NCBI GenBank assembly: GCA_035403085.1
Contig: DAONEM010000033.1
Span: 1 to 23,979, forward strand
Source: JAMOAD01 sp023621955
GTDB lineage: Bacteria > Acidobacteriota > Aminicenantia > JAMOAD01
DNA length: 23,979 nt
Direction of reading: 5' to 3'
In this document: positions 7,660-15,076 of the stretch, one piece after another
Layout: each line of letters starts with the position of its first letter
How positions within the stretch are numbered: position 1 is the stretch's first letter
Notes under the pieces: generated by a model
Seen by the model: the letters and a program-made list of their open reading frames with translations, nothing else
Told to the model about the DNA's origin: nothing
The model's database searches: none
Position numbers and translations under genes: made by a program

Positions 7660-9765
7660 ATGAAACGCTTGATTCCGATCTTGTTTCTTGTTTTCCTTCT
7701 GTTCTTGGGTGGTTTGATGGAGGCAGGTTCCCCTTCGACGAAGAACCTTCCCGAGAAGTACCGTAAGTGGATCGAAGAAGAGGTCGTCTACATCATCACT
7801 CCCATGGAGAAAGAGGTCTTTCTTCAGCTCACGGCGGACCGGGAGAGGGATATCTTCATCGAGGCCTTCTGGAAGCAGAGAGATCCTAACCCGAGCACTC
7901 CGGAGAATGAATTCAAGACTGAGCACTACCGGAGAATAGCCTATGCCGACAACTGGTTCGGAAGGGGCACGCCTGGGCCTGGTTGGCGTACGGAGATGGG
8001 GCGGATCTATATCCTCTTAGGGGAGCCAAACTCCATCGACAGAATCGAGAACACCACAGAAATTTGCCCGGTGGTCATCTGGTTCTACCAAGGGAAGCAG
8101 GAGTTCGGTCTTCCCAACAACTTCAACGTTGTCTTCTTCAAGAAGGACAGCATCGGGGATTACGAACTCTACAGCCCTGTCAAGTTTGGGCCCCAGGCAC
8201 TCATGCCGAACTATATGGGGGATACCGCTACGGATTACTCCGCCGCCTATGCGGCTCTCTTCGAGATAGATCCCACGGTGGCTCGGATTTCCCTCTCCCT
8301 CATTCCCGATGAGGCCAGAGATATCATGACCCCATCGATCGCTTCGGAGATCCTCCTGACCCAAAAGATCCCCATCGCCCCTATCGTTAAGGTCAAAGAC
8401 ACCTATGCGGAGAAGCTTCTCCGCTACAAAGACGTGGTTGAGGTCGACTACACGACAAACTATGTAGAGAGTCAAGGGATGGCCGCCATCGTCCTGGACG
8501 GTCAGGGTCGACCCTTCGTTCACTACCTCATTGAGCCTGCGAAACTTTCGGTGGAACAGTACGGTTCTACTTACTATACGAATATCGACATCGTGGGCAA
8601 CCTCCTCAACGAGAAGAACCGTTCGGTGTTCCACTTTGACAGGAACATCCCCGTGAAGTTCGACGAAGAGCAGGCCAAGAAGCTGAAGGCGCATCCTTTC
8701 AGCTTTCAGGACCTCTTCCCCGCGATCCCCGGGCATTACACTCTGAACGTTCTCTTCAAAAACACCGTTTCTAAAGAGTTTACGACCTTCGAGGTCAAGA
8801 TCACCGTTCCCGATCCCCAGGAGGGCCCCAGGCTCTCGACCCCTGTGGTCGGCTACCGGGTCGTCGAGGCGAGTAAGTATTCGGGAAAGAGCAAACCTTT
8901 CCTGGTCCAGGACAAGCAGGTCAGCGTTTCCCCCCGTGGGGACTTTACTCCCAAGGATCAGATCTACCTGACTTTTCAATTGCTCTATGTCGGCGACAGC
9001 CTGAAGGAGAGTGGCTTTCTGCACTACAGAATCGTCGACAGAGTGAAAAATGTTGTGTTGGACCAGAAGAAGAGAATCTCCGACTACAAGACCCTTCCCT
9101 ATGTTTGGGAGATCTTCTCTCCCGCTCAGTTTCCCACCGCTTACTACAACATGGAAGTGTCCCTCGAAGATGCCTCCGGTAGAGTTCTCGACACCGGCAA
9201 GAGCGAGGTGATGATCTCTCCCCTTACCACGATTTCTCGGGCTTCGGTTTACGCCCTCTTCGCATCCCCCGAGGATCCAGGCTATCTGAACGACTTGGGC
9301 AACCAGTACCTGAACACACAGCGGGTCGATCAGGCCGTCGATTTTCTCTCCCGGGCGTACTTCGCCAGGCCGACGGAAGAGCGCTTCGCCATGGACTATG
9401 CGAGGGTCCTCTTCCTGAAGAAAGAGTACGGGAAGATCAAAGAGATAGGCCTTCCCTTCCTGAAGATTGAAGGGAAGTACGCCTTTAACGCGTTGGTCGG
9501 GCGGGCCTGCCAGAGTCTCGGCGAGTACAAGGAGGCCATGGACTATTACAAGGCCTACCTCTCCCACTACGGGACAAACCTCAACGTTGTGGAGATTCTC
9601 AACGACATCGGGGAGTGTGCCTCCCGCATCGCTCTCTACGAGGACGCGGCGGAGGCGTGGGAAAAATCTCTTCAGCTCAAACCTGACCAGCCCGATGTCT
9701 CGGCGGCTCTCACGAAAGCAAGAGGGATGGTAAAGACGGCGAAGGAGACGACGAAGAAACCATGA
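7660..9765 (+). CDS. Secreted GWxTD-domain protein with C-terminal TPR repeats
   Basis: This 701-residue exported protein starts with a signal peptide at 1-22. Residues about 30-180 form a GWxTD domain, with FWKQRDPNPSTPENEFKTE (70-88) and the signature GWRTEMGRIYILLGEP (108-123). The middle, about 180-540, is beta-rich and unrecognised. Residues about 541-695 look like TPR helices. The start is the ATG at 7660: AAGGAG at 7647-7652 is seven bases upstream and a good signal peptide follows. An upstream in-frame reading to 7462 crosses the promoter and is rejected. The GWxTD domain is known as a family of unknown function in Acidobacteriota, Bacteroidota and relatives. The gene overlaps the next GWxTD gene by four bases (ATGA). 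A periplasmic or outer-membrane assembly role is only inference. Confidence 0.9.
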   Translation: MKRLIPILFLVFLLFLGGLMEAGSPSTKNLPEKYRKWIEEEVVYIITPMEKEVFLQLTADRERDIFIEAFWKQRDPNPSTPENEFKTEHYRRIAYADNWFGRGTPGPGWRTEMGRIYILLGEPNSIDRIENTTEICPVVIWFYQGKQEFGLPNNFNVVFFKKDSIGDYELYSPVKFGPQALMPNYMGDTATDYSAAYAALFEIDPTVARISLSLIPDEARDIMTPSIASEILLTQKIPIAPIVKVKDTYAEKLLRYKDVVEVDYTTNYVESQGMAAIVLDGQGRPFVHYLIEPAKLSVEQYGSTYYTNIDIVGNLLNEKNRSVFHFDRNIPVKFDEEQAKKLKAHPFSFQDLFPAIPGHYTLNVLFKNTVSKEFTTFEVKITVPDPQEGPRLSTPVVGYRVVEASKYSGKSKPFLVQDKQVSVSPRGDFTPKDQIYLTFQLLYVGDSLKESGFLHYRIVDRVKNVVLDQKKRISDYKTLPYVWEIFSPAQFPTAYYNMEVSLEDASGRVLDTGKSEVMISPLTTISRASVYALFASPEDPGYLNDLGNQYLNTQRVDQAVDFLSRAYFARPTEERFAMDYARVLFLKKEYGKIKEIGLPFLKIEGKYAFNALVGRACQSLGEYKEAMDYYKAYLSHYGTNLNVVEILNDIGECASRIALYEDAAEAWEKSLQLKPDQPDVSAALTKARGMVKTAKETTKKP

Positions 9766-10679
9766 AAACGTTCATGCGTGTCTTTTTAGTGGGGGGAGGC
9801 CTCTTCCTTCTCTCGTTTGTGACCACCGGTTGTGGAGGTGGGGGCGTCCTCAACCAGTACTCCTCCGAGGATAAAGAGTTTCTCTCGACGGTCCGCTATA
9901 TCATTACGAACAACGAGAAAAAGCAGTTCAAGGCTCTTCCTCCGGAGAAGAGAGGGGAGTTTATCGAGGAGTTCTGGAAGAAAAGGGACCCCGACCCCTT
10001 GACCCCCGACAACGAGATGAAGACGGAGTATTTTAAGAGGATCGCCGAGGCGAACCATACCTTCGTCGAAGGGAGTAAGACCGCCGGATGGCTCACCGAT
10101 CGGGGGAAAACCTACGTTCTCTTCGGCCCTCCCGACCAACGCCAGGTTTACCCTACAGGTTACAGCTTCTACGAGCCTCCTGTGGAGATCTGGTATTACG
10201 GCTTCTTTCCGATCATCTTCGTGGATTCCAGCCGCAGCGGCGTCTACAAGTTGGAACCTCTCAGCGCCAGGCACATCACGGAGATCAACAAGGCCCAGAT
10301 TTCGATCAAGAAAGGGTTGCCGGTCGAGGAGAAGTTGGCGGAGTTCAAGGTCGGGTTAAAACGCCTCGGCAACGACAAGGTGCTTCTTCATATAGAACTT
10401 CCCTATAAGAGTATCTGGTTGGCGAAAGAGAACGGTCTGCTGAAGACGGAGTTGAAACTGATCTTGACCGCCTCGTCCGAGGATGACCAGAAGCGGTTTT
10501 GGACAATCCAGCAAGAGTATCCCCTCTCCGTCACGGAGGAAGAGATCCGAAGGGTTCAAGGGGTGTACACCATCGAGAGAGAGGTCACCCTCGAACCGGG
10601 GGCTTACCATTTGACTGTTGAGATTGAAAACCTGAAGGCGGACACCCGGGTGAAGAAGGTCATGAAGTTGAAGATATGA
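9762..10679 (+). CDS. GWxTD-domain lipoprotein
   Basis: This 305-residue protein has a lipoprotein signal: hydrophobic residues 5-20 and a Cys24 after VTTG, then a glycine run. Residues about 36-130 are a GWxTD domain, with FWKKRDPDPLTPDNEMKTE (71-89) and GWLTDRGKTYVLFGPP (109-124). It is clearly a paralog of the N-terminal part of the preceding protein, suggesting tandem duplication followed by loss or gain of the TPR part. Its ATG overlaps the upstream stop (ATGA), so translation is probably coupled. Lipidation would anchor it in a membrane, while its larger paralog would be soluble or OM-associated. Function unknown for the family. Confidence 0.9.
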   Translation: MKTFMRVFLVGGGLFLLSFVTTGCGGGGVLNQYSSEDKEFLSTVRYIITNNEKKQFKALPPEKRGEFIEEFWKKRDPDPLTPDNEMKTEYFKRIAEANHTFVEGSKTAGWLTDRGKTYVLFGPPDQRQVYPTGYSFYEPPVEIWYYGFFPIIFVDSSRSGVYKLEPLSARHITEINKAQISIKKGLPVEEKLAEFKVGLKRLGNDKVLLHIELPYKSIWLAKENGLLKTELKLILTASSEDDQKRFWTIQQEYPLSVTEEEIRRVQGVYTIEREVTLEPGAYHLTVEIENLKADTRVKKVMKLKI

Positions 10680-10700
10680 GGGGAGAGTTTCCCGGGGGGC

Positions 10701-10729
10701 TTGCTCTCCGATCCTCTCTCTTGTATCAT
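10701..10729 (+). promoter_or_regulatory. Probable promoter of the TPR-protein gene
   Basis: TTGCTC (10701-10706), a 17-base spacer and TATCAT (10724-10729) precede the carboxypeptidase-regulatory/TPR gene by 40 bases. The -10 is good and the -35 weak. The element separates this gene from the GWxTD pair, with no U-tract terminator in between. Confidence 0.5.
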
Positions 10730-10769
10730 CCCATAAAGGTAGAGCGCTGTAAAAATTAGGAGGTTGATC

Positions 10770-11747
10770 ATGAAAAGAGTGAAAACAATCCTCTTGGTTG
10801 CCGTTCTTCTGGCCTTTGCTGGCTCCTTGATGATGGCCCAGGCCGGACGAGGCAAAGGGAGGGTGAACGGAATAGTCGAAGACGAGTACGGCAAGCCGAT
10901 CGAAGGAGTGAAGATCAAGGCCGAGTTTCTTCAGGGAGGACAGAGCGGTGAGATCCTTCGTGACGCCCTGACCGACAAGAAGGGAACCTGGTCGATCATC
11001 GCCATCGGATCCGGAAAGTGGCGCTTCACCGCTATGAAGGATAACTATGTTCCTAACTATGTGGAATACGACGTCAAGCAGCTGTCAGTCAATCCGACGT
11101 TGAAGATTGTGATGAAGGTCTCCCAGCAGGGTCCAAAACCGGTGATTGAAGATGAGGAATCCCTCAAGCTCTTTGACCAGGCCAACCAACTCTTCACGGA
11201 GAAGAAGTACGATGAGGCGTTGACGGTTTTTCAACAGTTCCTCACCAAGCATCCGGAAGCCTTCATGGTCAGCCTGGGGATCGGGAACTGCTACAAGGAG
11301 CTCGGAGATCTTGACAAGGCCATCGCGGAGTATCAGAAGGTTCTGGACAAGACCCAAGAAAGCGTCAAGGACAACTCGCTTCGCACCAAGGCCCTCTCCG
11401 CCATGGGGGATGCCTACATGAAGAAGCAGGATTTCGAAAAGGCCCAGAACTATTTTAAGGAGGCCTTGGCGATCACCCCAGATGACGAGATTCTTGCCTA
11501 CAACGTTGGTGAAATCTTCTTCAACGCCATGAAGACTGAGGAGGCGATCGCTTACTACGAGATGGCCGCCAAGATCAAGCCGGACTGGTCTCTCCCGGTC
11601 CTGAAGCTGGGTTATGCTTACTTGAACGTCAACAACCTTCCCAAGACCCTTGAGAACCTGAACAAGTATATGACCATGGACCCCGAAGGCGCTACGGCCA
11701 ACGGCGTTCCTGCCTTGATCGAAACTGTCAAGAAGATGCAGAAATAA
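10770..11747 (+). CDS. Secreted carboxypeptidase-regulatory-like domain plus TPR protein
   Basis: This 325-residue exported protein has a signal peptide ending near MMAQA (about residue 24), very like that of the TonB receptor. Residues about 28-110 resemble a CarboxypepD_reg/Ig-like domain (RVNGIVEDEYGKPIEGVKIK). The rest, from about residue 130, is a series of TPR helices with the typical small-residue and Tyr/Ala spacing (for example AIAEYQKVL, AQNYFKEALAITPDD, AIAYYEMAAKIKPDW). AGGAGG (10758-10763) lies six bases before the ATG at 10770; a TTG two codons earlier abuts the RBS and is rejected. It probably acts as a periplasmic scaffold, with unknown partners. Neighbouring GWxTD and TonB genes suggest an envelope role. 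Confidence 0.88.
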   Translation: MKRVKTILLVAVLLAFAGSLMMAQAGRGKGRVNGIVEDEYGKPIEGVKIKAEFLQGGQSGEILRDALTDKKGTWSIIAIGSGKWRFTAMKDNYVPNYVEYDVKQLSVNPTLKIVMKVSQQGPKPVIEDEESLKLFDQANQLFTEKKYDEALTVFQQFLTKHPEAFMVSLGIGNCYKELGDLDKAIAEYQKVLDKTQESVKDNSLRTKALSAMGDAYMKKQDFEKAQNYFKEALAITPDDEILAYNVGEIFFNAMKTEEAIAYYEMAAKIKPDWSLPVLKLGYAYLNVNNLPKTLENLNKYMTMDPEGATANGVPALIETVKKMQK

Positions 11748-11755
11748 ACGGTGAC

Positions 11756-11819
11756 TCCCGGGAGGGGTTTTCCCCTCCCGGGAACTGCTCCCCGGGTCGG
11801 AACCGGGGTGGGAGCAAAA
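11756..11819 (+). promoter_or_regulatory. Two strong hairpins between the TPR gene and the LPS operon; second covers the RBS
   Basis: The first hairpin is a perfect 12-bp stem (11756-11767 with 11772-11783) with loop TTTT but no T-tract, so it is not a standard terminator. The second pairs 11786-11792 with 11810-11816 and includes the only Shine-Dalgarno-like bases (GGGAG, 11810-11814) before the Trm112-like ATG. The CCCGGG segments of the two hairpins can also pair with each other, so alternative folds exist. This could limit read-through translation of the operon or protect the 3' end of the upstream message. Confidence 0.55.
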
Positions 11820-12008
11820 ATGTCCATCGACAAAGAACTCTTGGAGATTCTTGCCTGTCCTCTCTGTAAGGCGGAGGTTCGTGAAGTCCGGGAGGGAGAA
11901 GGCCTTCAGTGCGTTCAATGCGGGAGAATCTATCCCGTTCGGGAGGGAATCCCCGTGATGCTCATCGACGAAGCTGAGACAAAGGAAGAGGGGAAGGAGG
12001 AGAAGTAG
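11820..12008 (+). CDS. Trm112/UPF0434 (YcaR)-like small zinc protein
   Basis: This 62-residue protein begins MSIDKELLEILACPLCK and carries two CxxC pairs, CPLC (residues 13-16) and CVQC, in the pattern of the Trm112/YcaR family, which binds zinc. In eukaryotes and some prokaryotes Trm112 activates methyltransferases; the bacterial short form has no fixed role. YcaR-like genes are often found beside LPS genes such as lpxK and kdsB in Proteobacteria, and here one heads an LPS-type operon. The ATG at 11820 is chosen from homology; its RBS is weak and lies in a hairpin. The stop codon directly abuts the next gene's start. Confidence 0.85.
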   Translation: MSIDKELLEILACPLCKAEVREVREGEGLQCVQCGRIYPVREGIPVMLIDEAETKEEGKEEK

Positions 12009-13010
12009 TTGCGGATTCTCGCCCTCCGTCTCCGGAAGATGGGGGATATCGCCCTCTCTCTTCCCGCCGTCGAGGCCCTTCGTCTCCTCTTCCCGGAAGC
12101 GTATATCCATTACTGCGCTGAGGAACCCTTCCGCTCTCTCGTGGAAGGCCACCCCCATATCGACGGGGTTTCGATCCTCTCCCCCCAGGATGGCCTCAGG
12201 GCCTCTCTGGCGAAGATTCCCTCACAACCTTGGGATCTGATCATCGATTTTCATGGGGGGCCCCGTTCGGCTTGGCTGACCCTCTTCCTGAAGGGGAAGG
12301 TTAAGGTTGGGTATAAGAACCGACACCGCTCCGCCGTCTACGATTTTAAGGTTGAACGCTCTGTGCCGGGACGGATTCTTCACTCCACGGAGAGTCAGTT
12401 GAACCTGGTGAGAGCCGTTGGCTACGGAGGAGAGGCTCCTTCCAGGCTCATCCTTCCCCCGGTGAGGCAGGAGGTCGACTCTACTGTGAAGGAGGGCCTT
12501 GCCCGCTTTGAGGGAACCCCCGTGGCCGTCCATATCGGCTCAGGAAACCGCTTCAGGGATTGGGGAGAGGACCGTTTCACTTCTCTGTTGGAAGGGATGG
12601 TGGAGAGAGGGTGGTCCCCCCAACTCTTAGGAGGGAGGGAGGACCGTGAGAGAGGCGGAAAGCTGGCATCTCTCTCCCCAGGGATGATAGGGGATTGGAC
12701 GGGGAAGCTCGATCTGAGCGGACTCTACTCCCTCATCGACAAGTGCAGAGCCTTCTTCGGCGCCGACAGCGGTCCCATGCATATAGCGGCGGCGACGGAC
12801 ACTCCCATCGTCGCACTCTTCGGCCCCAACCTCCCCCAGATCTCGGGACCCTGGAGAAAGGAGAGGGTGACGATTCTGGAGAGGCCTGAGCCGTGCCGTC
12901 CTTGCCGGCAGAGGGAGTGTTCTCCGGGTGATTTCCGTTGTCACAGGACGATTCTTCCCGAAGAGGTTCTCAACGCCCTGGAGGGGGCTCTTCTCAGTGG
13001 AAAGGTTTAA
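12009..13010 (+). CDS. Glycosyltransferase family 9, heptosyltransferase-like
   Basis: This 333-residue protein matches the ADP-heptose:LPS heptosyltransferase family (GT9, WaaC/WaaF/WaaQ). The N-terminal acceptor domain opens with RLRKMGDIALSLPAVEALR (residues 7-25). The C-terminal nucleotide-sugar domain holds GADSGPMHIAAATDTP and VALFGPN (about 250-275). A Cys-rich tail, CRPCRQRECSPGDFRC (about 297-312), has the C-PC-C-C spacing common in this family. The TTG start at 12009 follows AAGGAGG (11994-12000) by eight bases and directly abuts the Trm112-like stop. Presumed role: adding heptose to the lipid A-Kdo core at the cytoplasmic membrane, consistent with hldA two genes downstream. Which heptosyltransferase it is cannot be decided from sequence alone. 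Confidence 0.9.
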   Translation: MRILALRLRKMGDIALSLPAVEALRLLFPEAYIHYCAEEPFRSLVEGHPHIDGVSILSPQDGLRASLAKIPSQPWDLIIDFHGGPRSAWLTLFLKGKVKVGYKNRHRSAVYDFKVERSVPGRILHSTESQLNLVRAVGYGGEAPSRLILPPVRQEVDSTVKEGLARFEGTPVAVHIGSGNRFRDWGEDRFTSLLEGMVERGWSPQLLGGREDRERGGKLASLSPGMIGDWTGKLDLSGLYSLIDKCRAFFGADSGPMHIAAATDTPIVALFGPNLPQISGPWRKERVTILERPEPCRPCRQRECSPGDFRCHRTILPEEVLNALEGALLSGKV

Positions 13011-14133
13011 GCGGATTCTCCCATGGTTAGCGCTCATGACCCCGGCGGCTCTCTTCCTCTCCACCTCCCTCTCTCAGGTTCTCCTCTATGGGGGAATGGT
13101 GGTTTGGCTCGTAGGGGTCTGCAGAGGAGAACTCTCCTTCCCCAAACCGAAGTGGACCCTCTTCCTCCTCCTTTACGCCCTCTGGTCGATTCTCTCGGCC
13201 CTCTTCTCCTATCAACCCCTTACAAGCCTCTACGATCTGAAGGAGCTCTTCCTTCTCCTGGGGGTTCCCTTCTTTCTCGCCTCAATCCCGGAGGATGAGA
13301 GGCGGGAGAGGTGGACCCTTCGGTTCCTCTCGGGAGCGGTTCTCTTCTCTTCCCTCTACTCCCTCTTTCAGTTTCTGAAGGGAATCGGACTCTCCTCTTC
13401 CGTTCGAGTCGTCGGCTTCGAGAGCCACTACATGACTCAGGCCGGCCTCATGATGATGGCCTCCCTTTGGGGGTGGGTCCTCTTCTTCCGGGAGAAGAGG
13501 AGACTCTTCCTCCTCTTGGCGATCCCTTCCACGGTCTCCCTCCTCTTGACCCTCACACGGTCGGCTTGGTTGGGATTCGCCGCCGCCCTCGTTCTCTGGG
13601 CCCTTCTCAGGCGTCCGAAGGTTGCCCTCGGAGTCGTGGCAGTCCTGGTCGTCCTCTTCCTCTTCTCGCCGGGGCCTTTGAAAGCGAGGCTCCTCTCTTT
13701 CACCAACTGGAAAGACGTCACCTTCCAGGACCGGATCGTCATGGTGAAGAAAGGGGTGAAGATGATCCAAGACAAGCCCCTCTTCGGTGTTGGCCCCAAC
13801 ATGGTTCGGTACGCCTACAACGTTCCCAGGTACGTCGTTCACCCGGGAGAGAAGCGGAACCTCCACCTGCACAACAACCTGCTTCAGATTCCGGCGGAAC
13901 GGGGAATTCCGGCCCTCCTCTTCTGGGGTGGCTATGTGATTCTCCTCTTTATGGCCACATGGAAGGTTTTCCGGAAGGGGAGTCCCCTCGCGGAGGCCTC
14001 GCTGGTAGTGATCGTAGCCTTCCTCGGGGCGGGACTCTTCGAATACAACTTTGGAGACTATGAAGTGAAGACCCTCTTTTTCTTTCTCACATCCCTTCCT
14101 TTCATCGAGGTGAACCATGAGAGCAAGAGGTGA
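12997..14133 (+). CDS. O-antigen ligase/polymerase-like membrane protein (Wzy_C family)
   Basis: This is a polytopic membrane protein of about 378 residues with roughly ten hydrophobic segments. Near its C-terminus is the family mark FGVGPNM followed by a charged loop and HLHNNLLQIPAERGIPALLFW, typical of WaaL/Wzy_C (O-antigen ligase or polymerase) proteins, where a periplasmic His and Arg serve catalysis. The start is uncertain. The reading frame is open from 12928, but GTG at 12997 has a G-rich RBS (around 12979-12986) at a workable distance and begins just before the first membrane segment. It would overlap the GT9 gene by 14 bases. It also overlaps hldA by 17. Context points to attachment or polymerisation of surface glycan on the LPS core. 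Confidence 0.82.
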   Translation: MERFKRILPWLALMTPAALFLSTSLSQVLLYGGMVVWLVGVCRGELSFPKPKWTLFLLLYALWSILSALFSYQPLTSLYDLKELFLLLGVPFFLASIPEDERRERWTLRFLSGAVLFSSLYSLFQFLKGIGLSSSVRVVGFESHYMTQAGLMMMASLWGWVLFFREKRRLFLLLAIPSTVSLLLTLTRSAWLGFAAALVLWALLRRPKVALGVVAVLVVLFLFSPGPLKARLLSFTNWKDVTFQDRIVMVKKGVKMIQDKPLFGVGPNMVRYAYNVPRYVVHPGEKRNLHLHNNLLQIPAERGIPALLFWGGYVILLFMATWKVFRKGSPLAEASLVVIVAFLGAGLFEYNFGDYEVKTLFFFLTSLPFIEVNHESKR

Positions 14134-15076
14134 GAGCCTCCTGAGCCTCTTCGAAACGTTCCGTGTCGGTGTCGTCGGCGACCTTCTGCTGGATTGTTAC
14201 TGGAAGGGATCTGTTAAGAGAATCTCTCCAGAGGCTCCGGTTCCGGTCTTCGAGAAGGGGGAGGAGTTCTTCCGCCCCGGTGGCGGGGCCAACGTTGGGG
14301 AGAACATCCGCTCCTTGGGGGGAAGAGTCCGACTCTTCGGCGTTGTCGGCGACGATGAGGCCGGACGGCGTCTGGCTTCCATGGTCGATTCGGCGGGGAT
14401 CGTCTTCGAGAAGGGAAGGGCGACGCCCCTGAAAACCAGGATCCTCTCGGGGAACCAACAGCTCCTGAGGATCGACAGCGAACATAACTCCTCCGTTGAA
14501 GCGGCTTCCCGGGAGGCGGTCGTGAAAAGGATCCGGGAGTGGGACCCTCAGATTCTCCTGGTCTCGGACTACGCCAAGGGGATGGTGACCGAGGAGCTGA
14601 TGGATGAACTGAGGGGCCTAGCAGATCAAAAGGGTCTTCCTCTGGTTGTCGACCCCAAAGTTTCACACCGTTCCCTCTACAAGGGTGTTACCGGAATGGT
14701 TCCCAACAGGAAGGAGGCGGTCGAACTGGTCGGTGGGGAGGGCGAGACCGAGGAGCTTCTCGAGAGGATGATCCGGCTCTACGCCCTGGAGTGGGGACTC
14801 ATCACCTTAGGCGAGAGGGGAATGAGCGGTCGGGCCAAAGGGAAGCGAGGCTTCTCTTTCCCTGCCTTCACCCGGGAGGTCTTTGATGTGACCGGTGCGG
14901 GGGATACCGTCTTGGCCGTGATCGGTTTGGCCTTAGGGGCCGGAATGGAGCTGAAAGAAGCGGCCTGGACCGCCAATGTGGCCGCATCGGTGGTCGTCGG
15001 TAAGCTCGGCGCCTCGACTCTTAGCGGAGAGGAGCTTAAGAAGGCCCTGCAGGTGGCGAGAAGGGTGGGCCCATGA
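14117..15076 (+). CDS. hldA: D-glycero-beta-D-manno-heptose-7-phosphate kinase (HldE N-domain type)
   Basis: This 319-residue PfkB/ribokinase-family kinase would phosphorylate C1 of heptose 7-phosphate with ATP, in the ADP-heptose pathway. Signatures include GDLLLDCYWKG (21-31), RISPEAPVPVFEKGEE (35-50), GGGANVGENI (55-64), TRILSGNQQLLRIDSE (107-122) and the catalytic DVTGAGDT (257-264, base D263). These match HldE/RfaE N-domain more closely than generic sugar kinases. No C-terminal cytidylyltransferase domain is fused, so a separate hldC must lie elsewhere. A GAGGTG sequence four bases upstream supports the ATG at 14117. It overlaps the ligase gene by 17 bases and pepA by four. Confidence 0.92.
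   Translation: MRARGESLLSLFETFRVGVVGDLLLDCYWKGSVKRISPEAPVPVFEKGEEFFRPGGGANVGENIRSLGGRVRLFGVVGDDEAGRRLASMVDSAGIVFEKGRATPLKTRILSGNQQLLRIDSEHNSSVEAASREAVVKRIREWDPQILLVSDYAKGMVTEELMDELRGLADQKGLPLVVDPKVSHRSLYKGVTGMVPNRKEAVELVGGEGETEELLERMIRLYALEWGLITLGERGMSGRAKGKRGFSFPAFTREVFDVTGAGDTVLAVIGLALGAGMELKEAAWTANVAASVVVGKLGASTLSGEELKKALQVARRVGP

Noticed and set aside
8017..9567. Antisense open frame of 516 codons opposite the GWxTD gene
   Set aside because: No recognisable domain; lies wholly within a gene that has signal peptide, GWxTD motif, TPRs and RBS.
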